Below the pieces are notes generated by a model. It did not search any database, was not told where the DNA came from, and was given only the letters and a program-made list of their open reading frames with translations. This document shows, one piece after another, positions 51,339-61,200 of a stretch of DNA of 64,000 nt (position 1 is the first letter of the stretch; each line of letters starts with the position of its first letter). The position numbers and the translations under genes were made by a program. The stretch is from UBA3263 sp964528425 (GTDB lineage Bacteria > Bacteroidota > Bacteroidia > Bacteroidales > Muribaculaceae): contig CAZGTD010000002.1 in the NCBI GenBank assembly GCA_964528425.1, forward strand, positions 1-64,000. Reading direction: 5' to 3'.

Positions 51339-52176
51339 TGTCTTTATTAATTTGGGCTTTCAAGGCTTCGAGTGATTCAAAGCGCTGCTCGCCCCGCAAG
51401 CGGTGTGTGAAGGTGAGTTCGGCTGTGCGCCCGTAAAGGTCGCCGCTGAAGCCGAGCAGATGGGCCTCGATGCTGAGCGGGGCGTCGGCGCGGCCTTCAA
51501 CCGTTGGCCGGTGGCCTATGTTGATTACCGCCGGGTGGCCGAGCATTTCGCCGGCATAGACTCCGGTTGCGGGAATCATTACGTCAGGGTCGGGTTCGAG
51601 GTTAGCGGTAGGGAAGCCAATGGTGCGCCCGAGCTGTTTGCCGGAAACTATTTTTCCTTCAATGGAATATGGGCGGCCGAGCATCCGGGCGGCCGTCTCA
51701 ACGTCGCCGCGGCTCAGGGCGGCGCGAATCAGCGATGAGCTCACGCATAGTTCCGGATGTTCGTCGGCCGCTAAAACTTTTACGCCCCCAACGGTTTTGC
51801 CGGCAAGGTTTTCGGCTCCGAGGCGGTCGGAGCCTATGCGGTTGTTGAAACCGAGAAGAAAAAGTTCCACTCCAAAGCGGCGATTGAGCATTTCGAGGAA
51901 TCGGGCGGCGGTCAGCGAGCGCAGTTGGCTATTGAAGTCGAGCATGGCAACCTCAACGCCTTCGGCTTCGAGCAGTGAGCGGCGGCGTTCGGCACTCATT
52001 AGCCGCGCCGGCACCCGCTCCGGGGCAATCAGGCTCAGCGGATGGTCGGCAAAGGTCAGTGCCAGCGGTTGGAGGTTGCGCCCGGCGGCCTGGGCTCGCA
52101 GTGATTCCAGCAAAAACCTATGGCCGAGATGAACACCATCGAAAGTTCCAACAACGGCCGCTTTCCTGTAGCTCAT
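51307..52176 (-). CDS. ribF: Bifunctional riboflavin kinase/FMN adenylyltransferase
   Basis: RibF makes FMN and FAD. The 289 residues have an N-terminal nucleotidyltransferase domain (GTFDGVHLGHRFLLESL, HIGH-like) and a C-terminal kinase domain (GRTIGFPTANLEPDPDVMIP, GVYAGEMLG). It overlaps the HAD gene upstream by 4 nt and tcdA downstream by 32 nt, all in one operon. Confidence 0.95.
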   Translation of the reverse strand: MSYRKAAVVGTFDGVHLGHRFLLESLRAQAAGRNLQPLALTFADHPLSLIAPERVPARLMSAERRRSLLEAEGVEVAMLDFNSQLRSLTAARFLEMLNRRFGVELFLLGFNNRIGSDRLGAENLAGKTVGGVKVLAADEHPELCVSSSLIRAALSRGDVETAARMLGRPYSIEGKIVSGKQLGRTIGFPTANLEPDPDVMIPATGVYAGEMLGHPAVINIGHRPTVEGRADAPLSIEAHLLGFSGDLYGRTAELTFTHRLRGEQRFESLEALKAQINKDIDHARDILKS

Positions 52177-52784
52177 TTTTCGGTGAGTTTCATAAAGGAG
52201 TTATCCGCAGTAATCAGTTCGGCATTGAAGCCCAGTTTGCGGGCTGCCTCGCAGTTAGCCGCGCCGTCGTCGAAAAAGGTAGTTTCGGCCGGGTCTATGC
52301 CGAATTTTTCGGCTGCAAGGCGAAAAATTTGCGGGTCGGGTTTGCATATTTTCGCCTCAAACGAAGTTACGATGCCATCGAAATAGTCGTTGACCGTTTC
52401 GCCAAGCTTTTTAAACTCCTGAGCAATGAAGCTGTTCCACATTATGGGGTTGGTATTACTGAGCAGGTAAACGCCGTGGCCCTGGTTGCGCAGCTGCTTC
52501 AGCCGCCGTAGGCGTTCGTCGGGAATTCCGATCAGAAAGCGGTTGAGGGCGCAGTCGATTTCTTCGTCGCTGACCGGTCGGGAAAACTGCGGGCGCACCC
52601 GGTTGCGGAACTCGTCGGCGGAAATGGCTCCCTGCTCGAGCTGCAGAAAAAGCCCCCGCTGGGTATATGGGTCGAAAAAGGCATCGGCGTCGGCCATTCC
52701 AAGCGCGGCAAAAGCCTCCACGGCCCGCTCGCGCTCAATGTCCATAATTACGCCGCCTAGATCAAAAAGCAAATTTTTAGTCAT
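52173..52784 (-). CDS. HAD-superfamily phosphatase, YihX-like
   Basis: A 203-residue haloacid dehalogenase-type hydrolase. The nucleophile is Asp8 in LLFDLGGVIMDIE; motif II is LLSNTNPIMW, the lysine lies in CKPDPQIF and motif IV is FFDDGAANCEAA. The DLGG form of motif I resembles E. coli YihX, an alpha-D-glucose-1-phosphate phosphatase; substrate here is not known. It heads the HAD-ribF-tcdA operon. The promoter -7 box ends 7 nt before its ATG, giving an almost leaderless mRNA. Confidence 0.88.
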   Translation of the reverse strand: MTKNLLFDLGGVIMDIERERAVEAFAALGMADADAFFDPYTQRGLFLQLEQGAISADEFRNRVRPQFSRPVSDEEIDCALNRFLIGIPDERLRRLKQLRNQGHGVYLLSNTNPIMWNSFIAQEFKKLGETVNDYFDGIVTSFEAKICKPDPQIFRLAAEKFGIDPAETTFFDDGAANCEAARKLGFNAELITADNSFMKLTEK

Positions 52785-52791
52785 AGCCCTG

Positions 52792-52799
52792 CAAAGTTA
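52792..52799 (-). promoter_or_regulatory. Promoter -7 box of the HAD-ribF-tcdA operon, near-leaderless
   Basis: TAACTTTG on the minus strand is followed by cagggct and then ATG 52784, the same 7-nt spacing as at divIC. Confidence 0.6.
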
Positions 52800-52816
52800 C
52801 GAAAATTTTCAAAAAT

Positions 52817-52848
52817 TTTGGAAATATTGCCGAAATGTCGTATATTTG
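52817..52848 (+). promoter_or_regulatory. Promoter of the 279-residue secreted protein gene
   Basis: TTTG (52817-52820) and TATATTTG (52841-52848) are 20 nt apart. ATG 52873 lies 24 nt downstream. Confidence 0.7.
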
Positions 52849-52872
52849 AACCATATAATTTATTATTTATTT

Positions 52873-53712
52873 ATGAGAACATTATCAGCCCTATTATCTG
52901 CCATTCTTGTTTGCCTCGGTTCGTCAGCCCAGGAAAAAAACGTTCGCGACGACGGTTTGTTTAACGTTTTCGCCATTATCGGTGGCAAACTCACCCCCGA
53001 AGTAATTTCCGGCACAAAGGTTATTCTTCCGTCGAATCTCAGTTTCACCGATTCTCCGGACTCGGAATATACGATGTATTATCCCGGTTGCGGATGGTTT
53101 GCGGCTTGTCATAGTGAATGTCTGAAGGTTATATTTCCGGATGCCACGGAATTTATTGTTGACAATCACCCGCTTACCCGCGACGAGTTCTATGCCTTTC
53201 CCGATCAGTATTTTACGGCAGTTGCCTGCAACGGGACTCGACTGGTTGCCGAAGTCCGCAAGAACATTAACGATATAGATGAGGGCATTCCGGCTTTCAG
53301 GGTAATGCGAGAAGCGTCGGGAGTATGGGCCGAGGCTACGGCCCGGAAATTCCCAATTCCAGAAAATATTGTTATAAACGATCCGTCAACCCTTCCCGAG
53401 GGAAGCTTTCTGAATCTCGATTGGCAGATGACCACCCCCGAGGCCATTGCCAAGCTTCCGGAGGGAACCATAAAGGGATGGATGCTCTCGATGATGGGCC
53501 TTTATCCGGAAATGAACGTGCTCACCAGCGACCGCGCCCTCGGCTATTGGTCAGTTGATGAAGCTGATTATTTGATTGTGCCCGCATCGGCAGTCAGTAC
53601 CATGACGGTTGCCGGCATTGCCGCAGCCTGCAAGGTAGACCCCGCCAAAATCCGTCTCATAAAATACAGTTGCGGCCAAGGCTTTCAAGTCTTCACCACC
53701 ACCCGAAACTAA
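52873..53712 (+). CDS. Unrecognised secreted protein
   Basis: From ATG 52873 (the longer frame upstream crosses its promoter and the HAD gene, so it is rejected) a 279-residue protein begins with a signal peptide (MRTLSALLSAILVCLGSSAQ). The body shows four cysteines and several PEG- and DG-rich turns (LPEGSFLNLDWQMTTPEAIA, KLPEGTIKGWML). No family or catalytic motif was recognised, and there is no C-terminal sorting domain. It is monocistronic. Confidence 0.7.
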   Translation: MRTLSALLSAILVCLGSSAQEKNVRDDGLFNVFAIIGGKLTPEVISGTKVILPSNLSFTDSPDSEYTMYYPGCGWFAACHSECLKVIFPDATEFIVDNHPLTRDEFYAFPDQYFTAVACNGTRLVAEVRKNINDIDEGIPAFRVMREASGVWAEATARKFPIPENIVINDPSTLPEGSFLNLDWQMTTPEAIAKLPEGTIKGWMLSMMGLYPEMNVLTSDRALGYWSVDEADYLIVPASAVSTMTVAGIAAACKVDPAKIRLIKYSCGQGFQVFTTTRN

Positions 53713-53749
53713 AAAACAGGGGCTGCCTAACGTTGATTGTTAGACAGCC
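53711..53749. terminator. Hairpin shared by the 279-residue gene and tRNA-Leu
   Basis: ggctgcctaac/gttagacagcc pairs over 11 bp with one mismatch and a 7-nt loop. On the minus strand it is followed by TTTTTT, so it terminates tRNA-Leu well; on the plus strand it follows the secreted-protein gene directly. Confidence 0.7.
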
Positions 53750-53759
53750 TCCTTTGCAG

Positions 53760-53841
53760 TACCCGGACCCGGGCTCGAACCGGGATGGGTTGCCCCAACG
53801 GTGTTTGAGACCGTCGCGTCTACCGATTCCGCCATCCGGGC
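53760..53841 (-). tRNA. tRNA-Leu(CAA), CCA not encoded
   Basis: The acceptor is GCCCGGA/TCCGGGT and the anticodon stem ACGGT/ACCGT with loop CTCAAAC (anticodon CAA). A long variable arm TTGGGGCAACCCA marks a class II tRNA. The T arm is CCCGG/CCGGG. The discriminator base is A, and the following CTG shows that CCA is added post-transcriptionally, unlike the tRNA-Arg in this window. Confidence 0.93.
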
Positions 53842-53842
53842 G

Positions 53843-56800
53843 TTATTGCGACTGCAAATTTACAGACTTTTTTCGGGATTTCCAAATGTTTTTGAAAAGG
53901 TTGTCGAAATCGTGTTTAAACACCAGTCCGATTCCTTGTGTTGTCAGGGCATTTTTAACGTAGAGGTTGCGGTCGTTAAAGTGGTTGTAGGCCTTTACGC
54001 GCCAGTTGCCCTGGCGGGTCAGGAGGTATTCAACGTCGAAGTCGCCGATAAACTGGTTTGAGTTCAGCGCTTTGTCGCGATAGCCAAAGTTGCCGTTTAG
54101 CAGCAGCCGGTTGTTGAGCAGGGTGGAGGAGAGGGCCACATCGACCTCAACGTCGGAAAAGTCGCCATTGTCGGTTCGCAGACTTGGCGCAACTGAAATT
54201 TTGTCGCTCAGCTGCCCCAAAATATTGCTCAGTTGCGACGACAGGGTACCCGACGCAACCGACATCAGGTCGTTGCCTTTGGTGGCCGACATATAGTCGG
54301 GAGTGTAGAAGCGGTTCAGCGCCAGCAGGTAAATAATCTGGCGGTTCATCATTTCGTTGGTCGAAACGATTGATTTTACCTTTCTTTTAACGTCGGAAGT
54401 CAGCGTGGGGAAGTCGAGATCGAAGCTTATCTGCGGGTCTTGAAGCTGGCCGTCGACGTTGAGCACGGCGTAGACCGGCACATTAGTGCGCTGCACTTCC
54501 TTGTCGTTCAGGAATGATTCGTCGAGGTCGCTGAGGTTGGCGTTGACCTGATATATGGCCGAAATGTTCAGCCGGGCATTCATCGGGTCGCCTGTAAAGG
54601 CGATTTCGGAACCGGAGCGAATCTGGAAATTCTTCAGAATGATGTCTTGCAGCGAGAAATTGTAGATTCCTTTTTCAATGCGGTAGTCGCCGTAGAGGCG
54701 GAATTCGTCGGTTTGAGAGCCGTAGACCAGGCCGATGTGGCCGGCACCGGTGCCGGTTATCTTGTCGCCCGCATCGGGGTCCATAACGAGCGTCATTCTT
54801 GCCTCAGGGGTAACGTCGACCTGCATGTCGAAATTAAAGTTAGTTGCGTCGGCAATTCGCGTTGCCTGGGCAACGCGGGCGCGCATGAGTTCGTCGAGTT
54901 CGGGAGAACCCGGCTGAACAGCGGGTCCCGGTTCGGGCCGTGGGGTGGCGTCGCGGAATGTAAGAAAGGTATATTCGGCGGCGCTCGTGGCATCGGAAAT
55001 TACGAAAGTAAAATCGCTGTCGGCAGCGGTAGATACGTTGGCGGAAATTCCTACATGGCCCGGCACACCGGTAATCTCTACCGAGCCGTCGGCGTGAACG
55101 GTGCCATACCAGAAATCCTCGTCGCTGCGAGGGCGCGTATTTAGAACCAACATGTCTTTCATGTTGTCAATGCGGAAGTTGAAGTCACATTCAAGGAAGT
55201 AGCGGTGGGTGAGGGCGCCGTTGAGAATAGCCGTATGTCCTTCGGGGTCGCTTACGCGAATGCCCGACAGGTCAACAACTCCGGGGCGGATGTGGACCGA
55301 GTCGGTCGCGGTGTAGGTAACGTTAGTAAAGCCAATTGTCAGCCCGAAATCTTCGGCGATAAAGTCGCCTTCGAGGTCTACCCGCTTGAAGTCGCCGAAA
55401 AGGTGGGCGCGACCCGATGCGGTGCCCCTTACGGCACTGGCCCAGGCGTTGGTAAAGATATGGATGAACCCAACCGGGGTGTGGGTCGCTTCGAAAACGA
55501 AATCGAGTTCGGAGCTGAGCGGCATTATGCGGCCGTTAACAACAGTAAGGCCATTGGTTTGGGAATTGGGAACATCGGCGTGGATTTCAATTGCGCGCGA
55601 TTCGTTGTTCCAGCGAGAACGTATGGAGGCATCGCCAAGAATGCAGTTGCCGTATGCGAAATTGCGCACGAAAAGATCGTTGGTTTGCAGTACCGGTTCG
55701 GGCGAAAGCAAACCGCTGGCGGTAACGGTTCCGGTGGCGTGGCCTCCGAAGCGCACCTGCGGACTCATGCGCAGGGTCTCGAAAATATAGTCAACGTTTA
55801 TGTTGTCGAGTTCAACTGTAAGACGGTCATCGGGCAAGTCGGAAACCACACCGTTTATTGCAAGTTCCTGGCCCGGGCAAGAAAAGCCCAGACGATGAAT
55901 AACCGTTGACTTTTCGCGCCTTCCTATGTAGGCGGGCTCTACATCCCAGTCAACGCCGCCGATAGTCAGTTGTCCGGGCAGAACTTCCACATCCAGTCCA
56001 CCCGGCAGGGGCAACAATCTGGCCTTGATATCACCTCCGAATTTTTCCTGACCGGAGTTGTTGAAAACAATGTTGACCAGTCCGAGGCCGTCGGCAAGAG
56101 TTGCGCCGACGTTGAAATCCATCTCGCCGAATTTCGAGGGCATTGTGGTCCGCACGCCGACTGATGAAGATTTTCCGATTGTTGCGTTCACTTCGGAATG
56201 TGAAATAAGCGAGTTACCTTTGAGAATGTAGGGCGCCGATAGCCGGGTTATCAAGGTATGGAGCGAACCGTCGATGTCGGCTGTCAGGTTTGCCGGGTAT
56301 AGGAGCTCGATTGACGGATTGATAAAAGCCAGTATGGGTGAATTGTCGTGGACGGTTGCTTTGAGCCGGAATTTGTTGGGGAGAATGGTGTCGGTCGGTT
56401 GCGGCTCAAAGTATTGCGGAAGCGCCTCGGCGAGAATATTTTTAACGGTAGGAACTATAGTCTTTAAATTGATTTGGCCGGAAACATCAGCGTCAATAAG
56501 GCTTGATTGCAAATTTACTGTTTGCTTATAGCCGCTGAAGTCAGTTGTCAGGGCTATATGTTCATTTTTGAGTCCGGTGCCGTCGGCCATGATAAAATTA
56601 AGGCCATCTACGGTCAGTTTTCCTGACGGGCGCAGCGGTTCGGGGCCGGTAAATTCTGCGTCAATGTCGGCCGATGCGATGTAGCCGGCGAACTTAGGCA
56701 AAAAACCGAACGCGCGCGGGTCGAATCGGCTGATCCGGCTTTTCACCGATGCGCTCATTTCGCCGGGAGTGAGGTTAATGGAAATATCGGCCCGGCCGTT

Positions 56801-58234
56801 TACTGCGGAATCGGCCGATTCGATTGTCGCTGCATAAAATTTTTCATGGAAATTGCCTTGAACCGCTATGTTGCGGAATGTGCGCCCGCGATAATCCAAT
56901 TTTTCAAGGTCAATGGCCGCATTACCGTCGGTTTTGGATAAATCGGCCCATGCGTCGAACTCAGCGATGCCAAGCTTATTGTCAGGGAACAATAGCCCCA
57001 GGTTCAGGGTCGGAGAATTCAGGCGCGCCCGCAGCCTGTTGTCGGCCATTTGGCCGTCAAGTTCCATTCGCCCGGCGGCGGAAGAAAGGGTGCCTTTCAG
57101 GGTTGCGCTGTGCGGGTAAGACCAACTTCCGGAGCCGCTGAAACTGATGGTATCGAGCGCCTCAACAATTGATGCAATTTTTGGCTTGAGGTCGGCGAAC
57201 AGGCCAATCGTACTAACAAGATCTCGGCCTTTTACCCCCAGATTGAGTTTGGGCGCAGCAGCGCTCTGCCGTCCCAGTCGGGCAATAGTGTTGAGCGCGA
57301 GTTGCGGAGATGTAAGTTCGAGATTGCCGATACTGACAGAGTCGCGAAATAGAGCTGCGCTCGCCTTTATTTTCAGTGGAGTGTTCAGTTGGGCAAGTTG
57401 CGGCAGAATCGGGGCGGCGTCGCTAACATTGATTCTTGATGAGCCAAGTATTTCAACTTGGCCGATTTTCCGCCCGCTCAGGTTCAGTGCCATCGGGGCG
57501 AAGTGTAAGTCAGTGCCTCCAAGGTTCAGTTCAAGGCCATTGACCTTGATTACCGAATCGCCGATGACTACACCGGCGGCGAGTCGACGCACTCTTAATC
57601 CGGATTTTTCGCTCAAAGTCAGGCGCTTGAGTCTTATATCAATATTGCCATTCGATATTTTAGGGGCGGTAACGTCGGCATTAAAATCATTGATGAAAAT
57701 ATGGCTCGGGTCGAAGCTAGCGGATTTAAGAGGCTCTGAATCAACATTGTAGGAGGCTATGCCGTTGCGAATCACTACCGTGTGAACCGCAAGGTCAAAT
57801 TCTTTGGGGGGCTTGGTGCCGTCGCCTTTGAGTTTGGTCAATACCGGTTGAATGTTGAGTGGGGCTCCGGCCGAGTCGCGTCTGATGCGAATATCGGGAG
57901 TAATCAATTCAACATCGGTTATTACCAGCCGTTGACGAAAAAGCAGGTTCCGGCCGCTTACTCCGGCATTGAGGGCATCGGCCGTAAGAAGGGTGTCGCC
58001 GGCGGAAATGATTGAAACGTTGTTGAGTTCAACTCGCGTCAGAGGCAGAACCCTGAGTTGCCCAATGCCCACCTCCGCGCCAAGCAGTTCGCTCAATTCC
58101 TGAGTTGCAACTGAACGGAGCTTTTCATGGACCGGGGGCAGCCAGAGCAGCAGGTATAATAACGTCGGTATCCCCACTGCAAGCAGCAGCAGGGATACGA
58201 CTATGGTTCGGAATATTCTATAGAGTTGCCTCAC
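53843..58234 (-). CDS. TamB-like translocation and assembly protein (DUF490)
   Basis: TamB-type proteins span the periplasm and help deliver outer-membrane proteins or lipids. The GTG at 58234 overlaps the secA stop as GTGA and is preferred over a TTG at 58252; the protein is 1,463 residues. A membrane anchor (IVVSLLLLAVGIPTLLYLLL) is followed by a huge beta-rich region of repeated short strands, ending with a DUF490 domain (VQRTNVPVYAVLNVDGQLQD, MNRQIIYLLALNRFYTPDYM). The extreme C-terminus contains the tRNA-Leu promoter on the same strand. It is co-transcribed with secA. Confidence 0.85.
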   Translation of the reverse strand: MRQLYRIFRTIVVSLLLLAVGIPTLLYLLLWLPPVHEKLRSVATQELSELLGAEVGIGQLRVLPLTRVELNNVSIISAGDTLLTADALNAGVSGRNLLFRQRLVITDVELITPDIRIRRDSAGAPLNIQPVLTKLKGDGTKPPKEFDLAVHTVVIRNGIASYNVDSEPLKSASFDPSHIFINDFNADVTAPKISNGNIDIRLKRLTLSEKSGLRVRRLAAGVVIGDSVIKVNGLELNLGGTDLHFAPMALNLSGRKIGQVEILGSSRINVSDAAPILPQLAQLNTPLKIKASAALFRDSVSIGNLELTSPQLALNTIARLGRQSAAAPKLNLGVKGRDLVSTIGLFADLKPKIASIVEALDTISFSGSGSWSYPHSATLKGTLSSAAGRMELDGQMADNRLRARLNSPTLNLGLLFPDNKLGIAEFDAWADLSKTDGNAAIDLEKLDYRGRTFRNIAVQGNFHEKFYAATIESADSAVNGRADISINLTPGEMSASVKSRISRFDPRAFGFLPKFAGYIASADIDAEFTGPEPLRPSGKLTVDGLNFIMADGTGLKNEHIALTTDFSGYKQTVNLQSSLIDADVSGQINLKTIVPTVKNILAEALPQYFEPQPTDTILPNKFRLKATVHDNSPILAFINPSIELLYPANLTADIDGSLHTLITRLSAPYILKGNSLISHSEVNATIGKSSSVGVRTTMPSKFGEMDFNVGATLADGLGLVNIVFNNSGQEKFGGDIKARLLPLPGGLDVEVLPGQLTIGGVDWDVEPAYIGRREKSTVIHRLGFSCPGQELAINGVVSDLPDDRLTVELDNINVDYIFETLRMSPQVRFGGHATGTVTASGLLSPEPVLQTNDLFVRNFAYGNCILGDASIRSRWNNESRAIEIHADVPNSQTNGLTVVNGRIMPLSSELDFVFEATHTPVGFIHIFTNAWASAVRGTASGRAHLFGDFKRVDLEGDFIAEDFGLTIGFTNVTYTATDSVHIRPGVVDLSGIRVSDPEGHTAILNGALTHRYFLECDFNFRIDNMKDMLVLNTRPRSDEDFWYGTVHADGSVEITGVPGHVGISANVSTAADSDFTFVISDATSAAEYTFLTFRDATPRPEPGPAVQPGSPELDELMRARVAQATRIADATNFNFDMQVDVTPEARMTLVMDPDAGDKITGTGAGHIGLVYGSQTDEFRLYGDYRIEKGIYNFSLQDIILKNFQIRSGSEIAFTGDPMNARLNISAIYQVNANLSDLDESFLNDKEVQRTNVPVYAVLNVDGQLQDPQISFDLDFPTLTSDVKRKVKSIVSTNEMMNRQIIYLLALNRFYTPDYMSATKGNDLMSVASGTLSSQLSNILGQLSDKISVAPSLRTDNGDFSDVEVDVALSSTLLNNRLLLNGNFGYRDKALNSNQFIGDFDVEYLLTRQGNWRVKAYNHFNDRNLYVKNALTTQGIGLVFKHDFDNLFKNIWKSRKKSVNLQSQ
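53855..53862 (-). promoter_or_regulatory. Promoter -7 box of tRNA-Leu, inside the 3' end of tamB
   Basis: TAAATTTG on the minus strand fits TAnnTTTG and overlaps the last codons of the TamB-like gene, 13 nt before the tRNA 5' end. Confidence 0.6.
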
Positions 58235-61200
58235 AGGCCTTTGCCGTGGCAAGCTTTATATTTCTTGCCGCTGCCGCAGGGGCAGGGATCATTGCGTCCG
58301 ATTTTGGGAGCCGCTTTTACCGGAGCGGGAGCGGGGCGCTGGCCCTGTGGCGCGGAAGCGGCGCGGCGCTGAGCGTCGGCGCCATCATAGCTTTCGGCCT
58401 TTGAAGCGTTATAGCGCGAATAGTCGGTTTTCTGTGCCGTTGCACGCTGAACTTCAGGCTGCTGCTTGGGTTGCTCCTCGGCGGCGACTTCTGAAGCCGG
58501 AGGGGCCTGACGAACGTAAATCTGGCCGCGCATCAGGGCTGCAGTTGCCTTATCGTTGAGATTTTTAAGCATGGTTTCAAACAGGTGGAACGATTCCACT
58601 TTGTAGATAACCAGCGGGTCTTTCTGTTCGTAGGTGGCATTCTGAACCGAGTGGCGCAGTTCGTCGAGCTCGCGAAGGTGTTCCTTCCAGAGTTCGTCGA
58701 TGCAAGCCAGCATCAGCAGTTTGTGCCATTCGGTAACGATATTCTTGCAGTCGGCATTATAGCTCTCTTCAACGTTGACTATCAGGCGGAACAAGCGCTT
58801 ACCGTCGGTAATCGGAACTTGAATTATGCTCTTGTAGCCCTGGTTTTCATACAAGTCTTTGATAACCGGACGAGCAACTTCGACAATGCGTTCGCTCTTG
58901 CGTGAAAGAGTTTCCATTGCCGCAGTATAGAGAGCCTGAATGGTATCTTCTTTCGACAGATTGCGATATTCGGCTTCGGTGAAGGGTGCGTCGATGGTCA
59001 TCAGCTTCATCAGCTCCATGTTGAGGTCTTCGTAGTCGCCCGCCTGGTTTGGGTTGTGGGTTTCAACGAGGTTTTCAACAACATCGTAGAGCATGTTTGA
59101 AATGTCAATGCCTATGCGTTCGCCTTTCAAGGCATGCTGGCGGCGCGAGTAAATGTAGGTGCGCTGCTTGTTCATAACGTCATCGTACTCAAGCAGGCGT
59201 TTGCGGATGCCGAAGTTATTTTCCTCGACACGTTTCTGCGCTTTTTCGATTGACTTGTTAACCATTGAGCTTTCGAGCATTTCGTCTTCGGCAAAGCCGA
59301 GGCGGTCAAGAGCCTTCATAACGGAGTCGGAAGCGAACATGCGCATCAGATTATCCTCGAAGCTGACAAAGAATACCGATGAACCAGGGTCGCCCTGACG
59401 TCCGGCACGGCCGCGCAGCTGGCGGTCGACGCGGCGCGATTCGTGGCGTTCGGTACCGATGATTGCCAGGCCGCCGGCTTCCTTAACTTCGTCGGGCAGC
59501 TTGATGTCGGTACCGCGGCCGGCCATGTTGGTGGCAATGGTAACAGTTCCTTTGCGTCCGGCCTGCGCAACGATTTCGGCTTCTTTCTGATGGAGCTTGG
59601 CGTTGAGCACGTTATGGGGAATTTTACGCATTGTCAGCTGGCGCGACAGGTTTTCGGAGATGTCGACCGAAGTGGTGCCGACCAGTACCGGGCGCCCCTG
59701 GGCAACGAGATCTTCGATTTCTTTAATAACGGCGGCATATTTCGCTTTTTTGGTGCGATATACGCGGTCGTTCATGTCGACGCGCGCAATCGGACGGTTT
59801 GTCGGAATGCTTACGACGTCGAGCTTATAGATATCCCAAAATTCGCCGGCTTCGGTTTCGGCCGTACCTGTCATGCCCGCAAGTTTATGATACATGCGGA
59901 AGTAGTTCTGAAGAGTGATGGTCGCAAAGGTTTGCGTGGCGGCTTCAACCTTAACGCCTTCTTTTGCTTCGATAGCCTGGTGAAGACCGTCGGAGTAGCG
60001 GCGCCCTTCCATAATGCGGCCTGTCTGTTCGTCAACGATTTTGATTTTGTTATCGTCAATAACATATTCTTCGTCTTTGTTGAACAGGGTGTAGGCTTTA
60101 AGCAGCTGGTTAACGGTGTGGACGCGTTCGGCTTTAACGGCATATTCCTGGAGCAGACGGTCTTTTTCCTCGGCGCGTTTGGCAAGGTCGTCGATGTTTT
60201 CAAGAGCCGAGAGCTGCGATGCAATATCGGGGAGAATAAAGAACGTGGGGTCGGAAATGTTGCCGGTCAAAACGTCGTAGCCCTTGTCGGTAAGGTCAAC
60301 CTGACGGGTCTTTTCATCAACTTTATAATAGAGGGGTTCAACGGCCTTTGGCATTTCGCGAGCGTTGTCCTGCAGGTAATAACCTTCGGTTTTGAGCAGC
60401 AGCGCTTTCATGCCTTCCTGGCTCAGGAACTTAATCAGCGGCTGATATTTCGGGCCGGCGAGATATGCGCGGTAGAGGGCCAGGGCACCTTCCTTGCGTG
60501 CGTCGGAATCGTCTGAGGCGAGTTTTTCGCGCGCTTCACTCATCAGCTTAATCTGGAGTTTGCGCTGAGCTTCAACAACGTTCTGAACGTTGGTTTTATA
60601 TTCGTTGAAATACTGGTCGTCGCCTTTGGGCACGGGGCCGGAGATAATCAGCGGCGTACGGGCGTCGTCGATCAGCACCGAGTCAACTTCGTCGACGATA
60701 GCGTAGTAGTGCTTGCGCTGCACCATATCGTCGGGGCTCATGGCCATGTTGTCGCGCAGGTAGTCAAAGCCGAATTCGTTGTTGGTACCGAAAGTTATGT
60801 CGCAGTTATATGCCGCGCGGCGCTCGGGAGTGTTGGGCTGGTGCTTGTCGATGCAGTCAACTGTAGAGCCGTGGAACATGTAGAGCGGACCCATCCATTC
60901 GCTGTCGCGCTTGGAAAGGTAGTCGTTGACGGTAACAACGTGTACGCCGCGGCCTGAGAGTGAGCGCAGGAAAACCGGCAGCGTTGCAACGAGGGTTTTA
61001 CCTTCGCCGGTTGCCATTTCGGCGATTTTGCCAGAGTGGAGCACGATGCCGCCTATGAGCTGCACGTCGTAATGAACCATATCCCAGGTGATTTCATTGC
61101 CGCCGGCGAGCCAGTGGTTTTTATAGATTGCCTTACCTTCGGGAGTAATGGTAACGAAGTCGCGTCCCTGAGCTGCGAGGTCGCGGTCAAGCTGAGTGGC

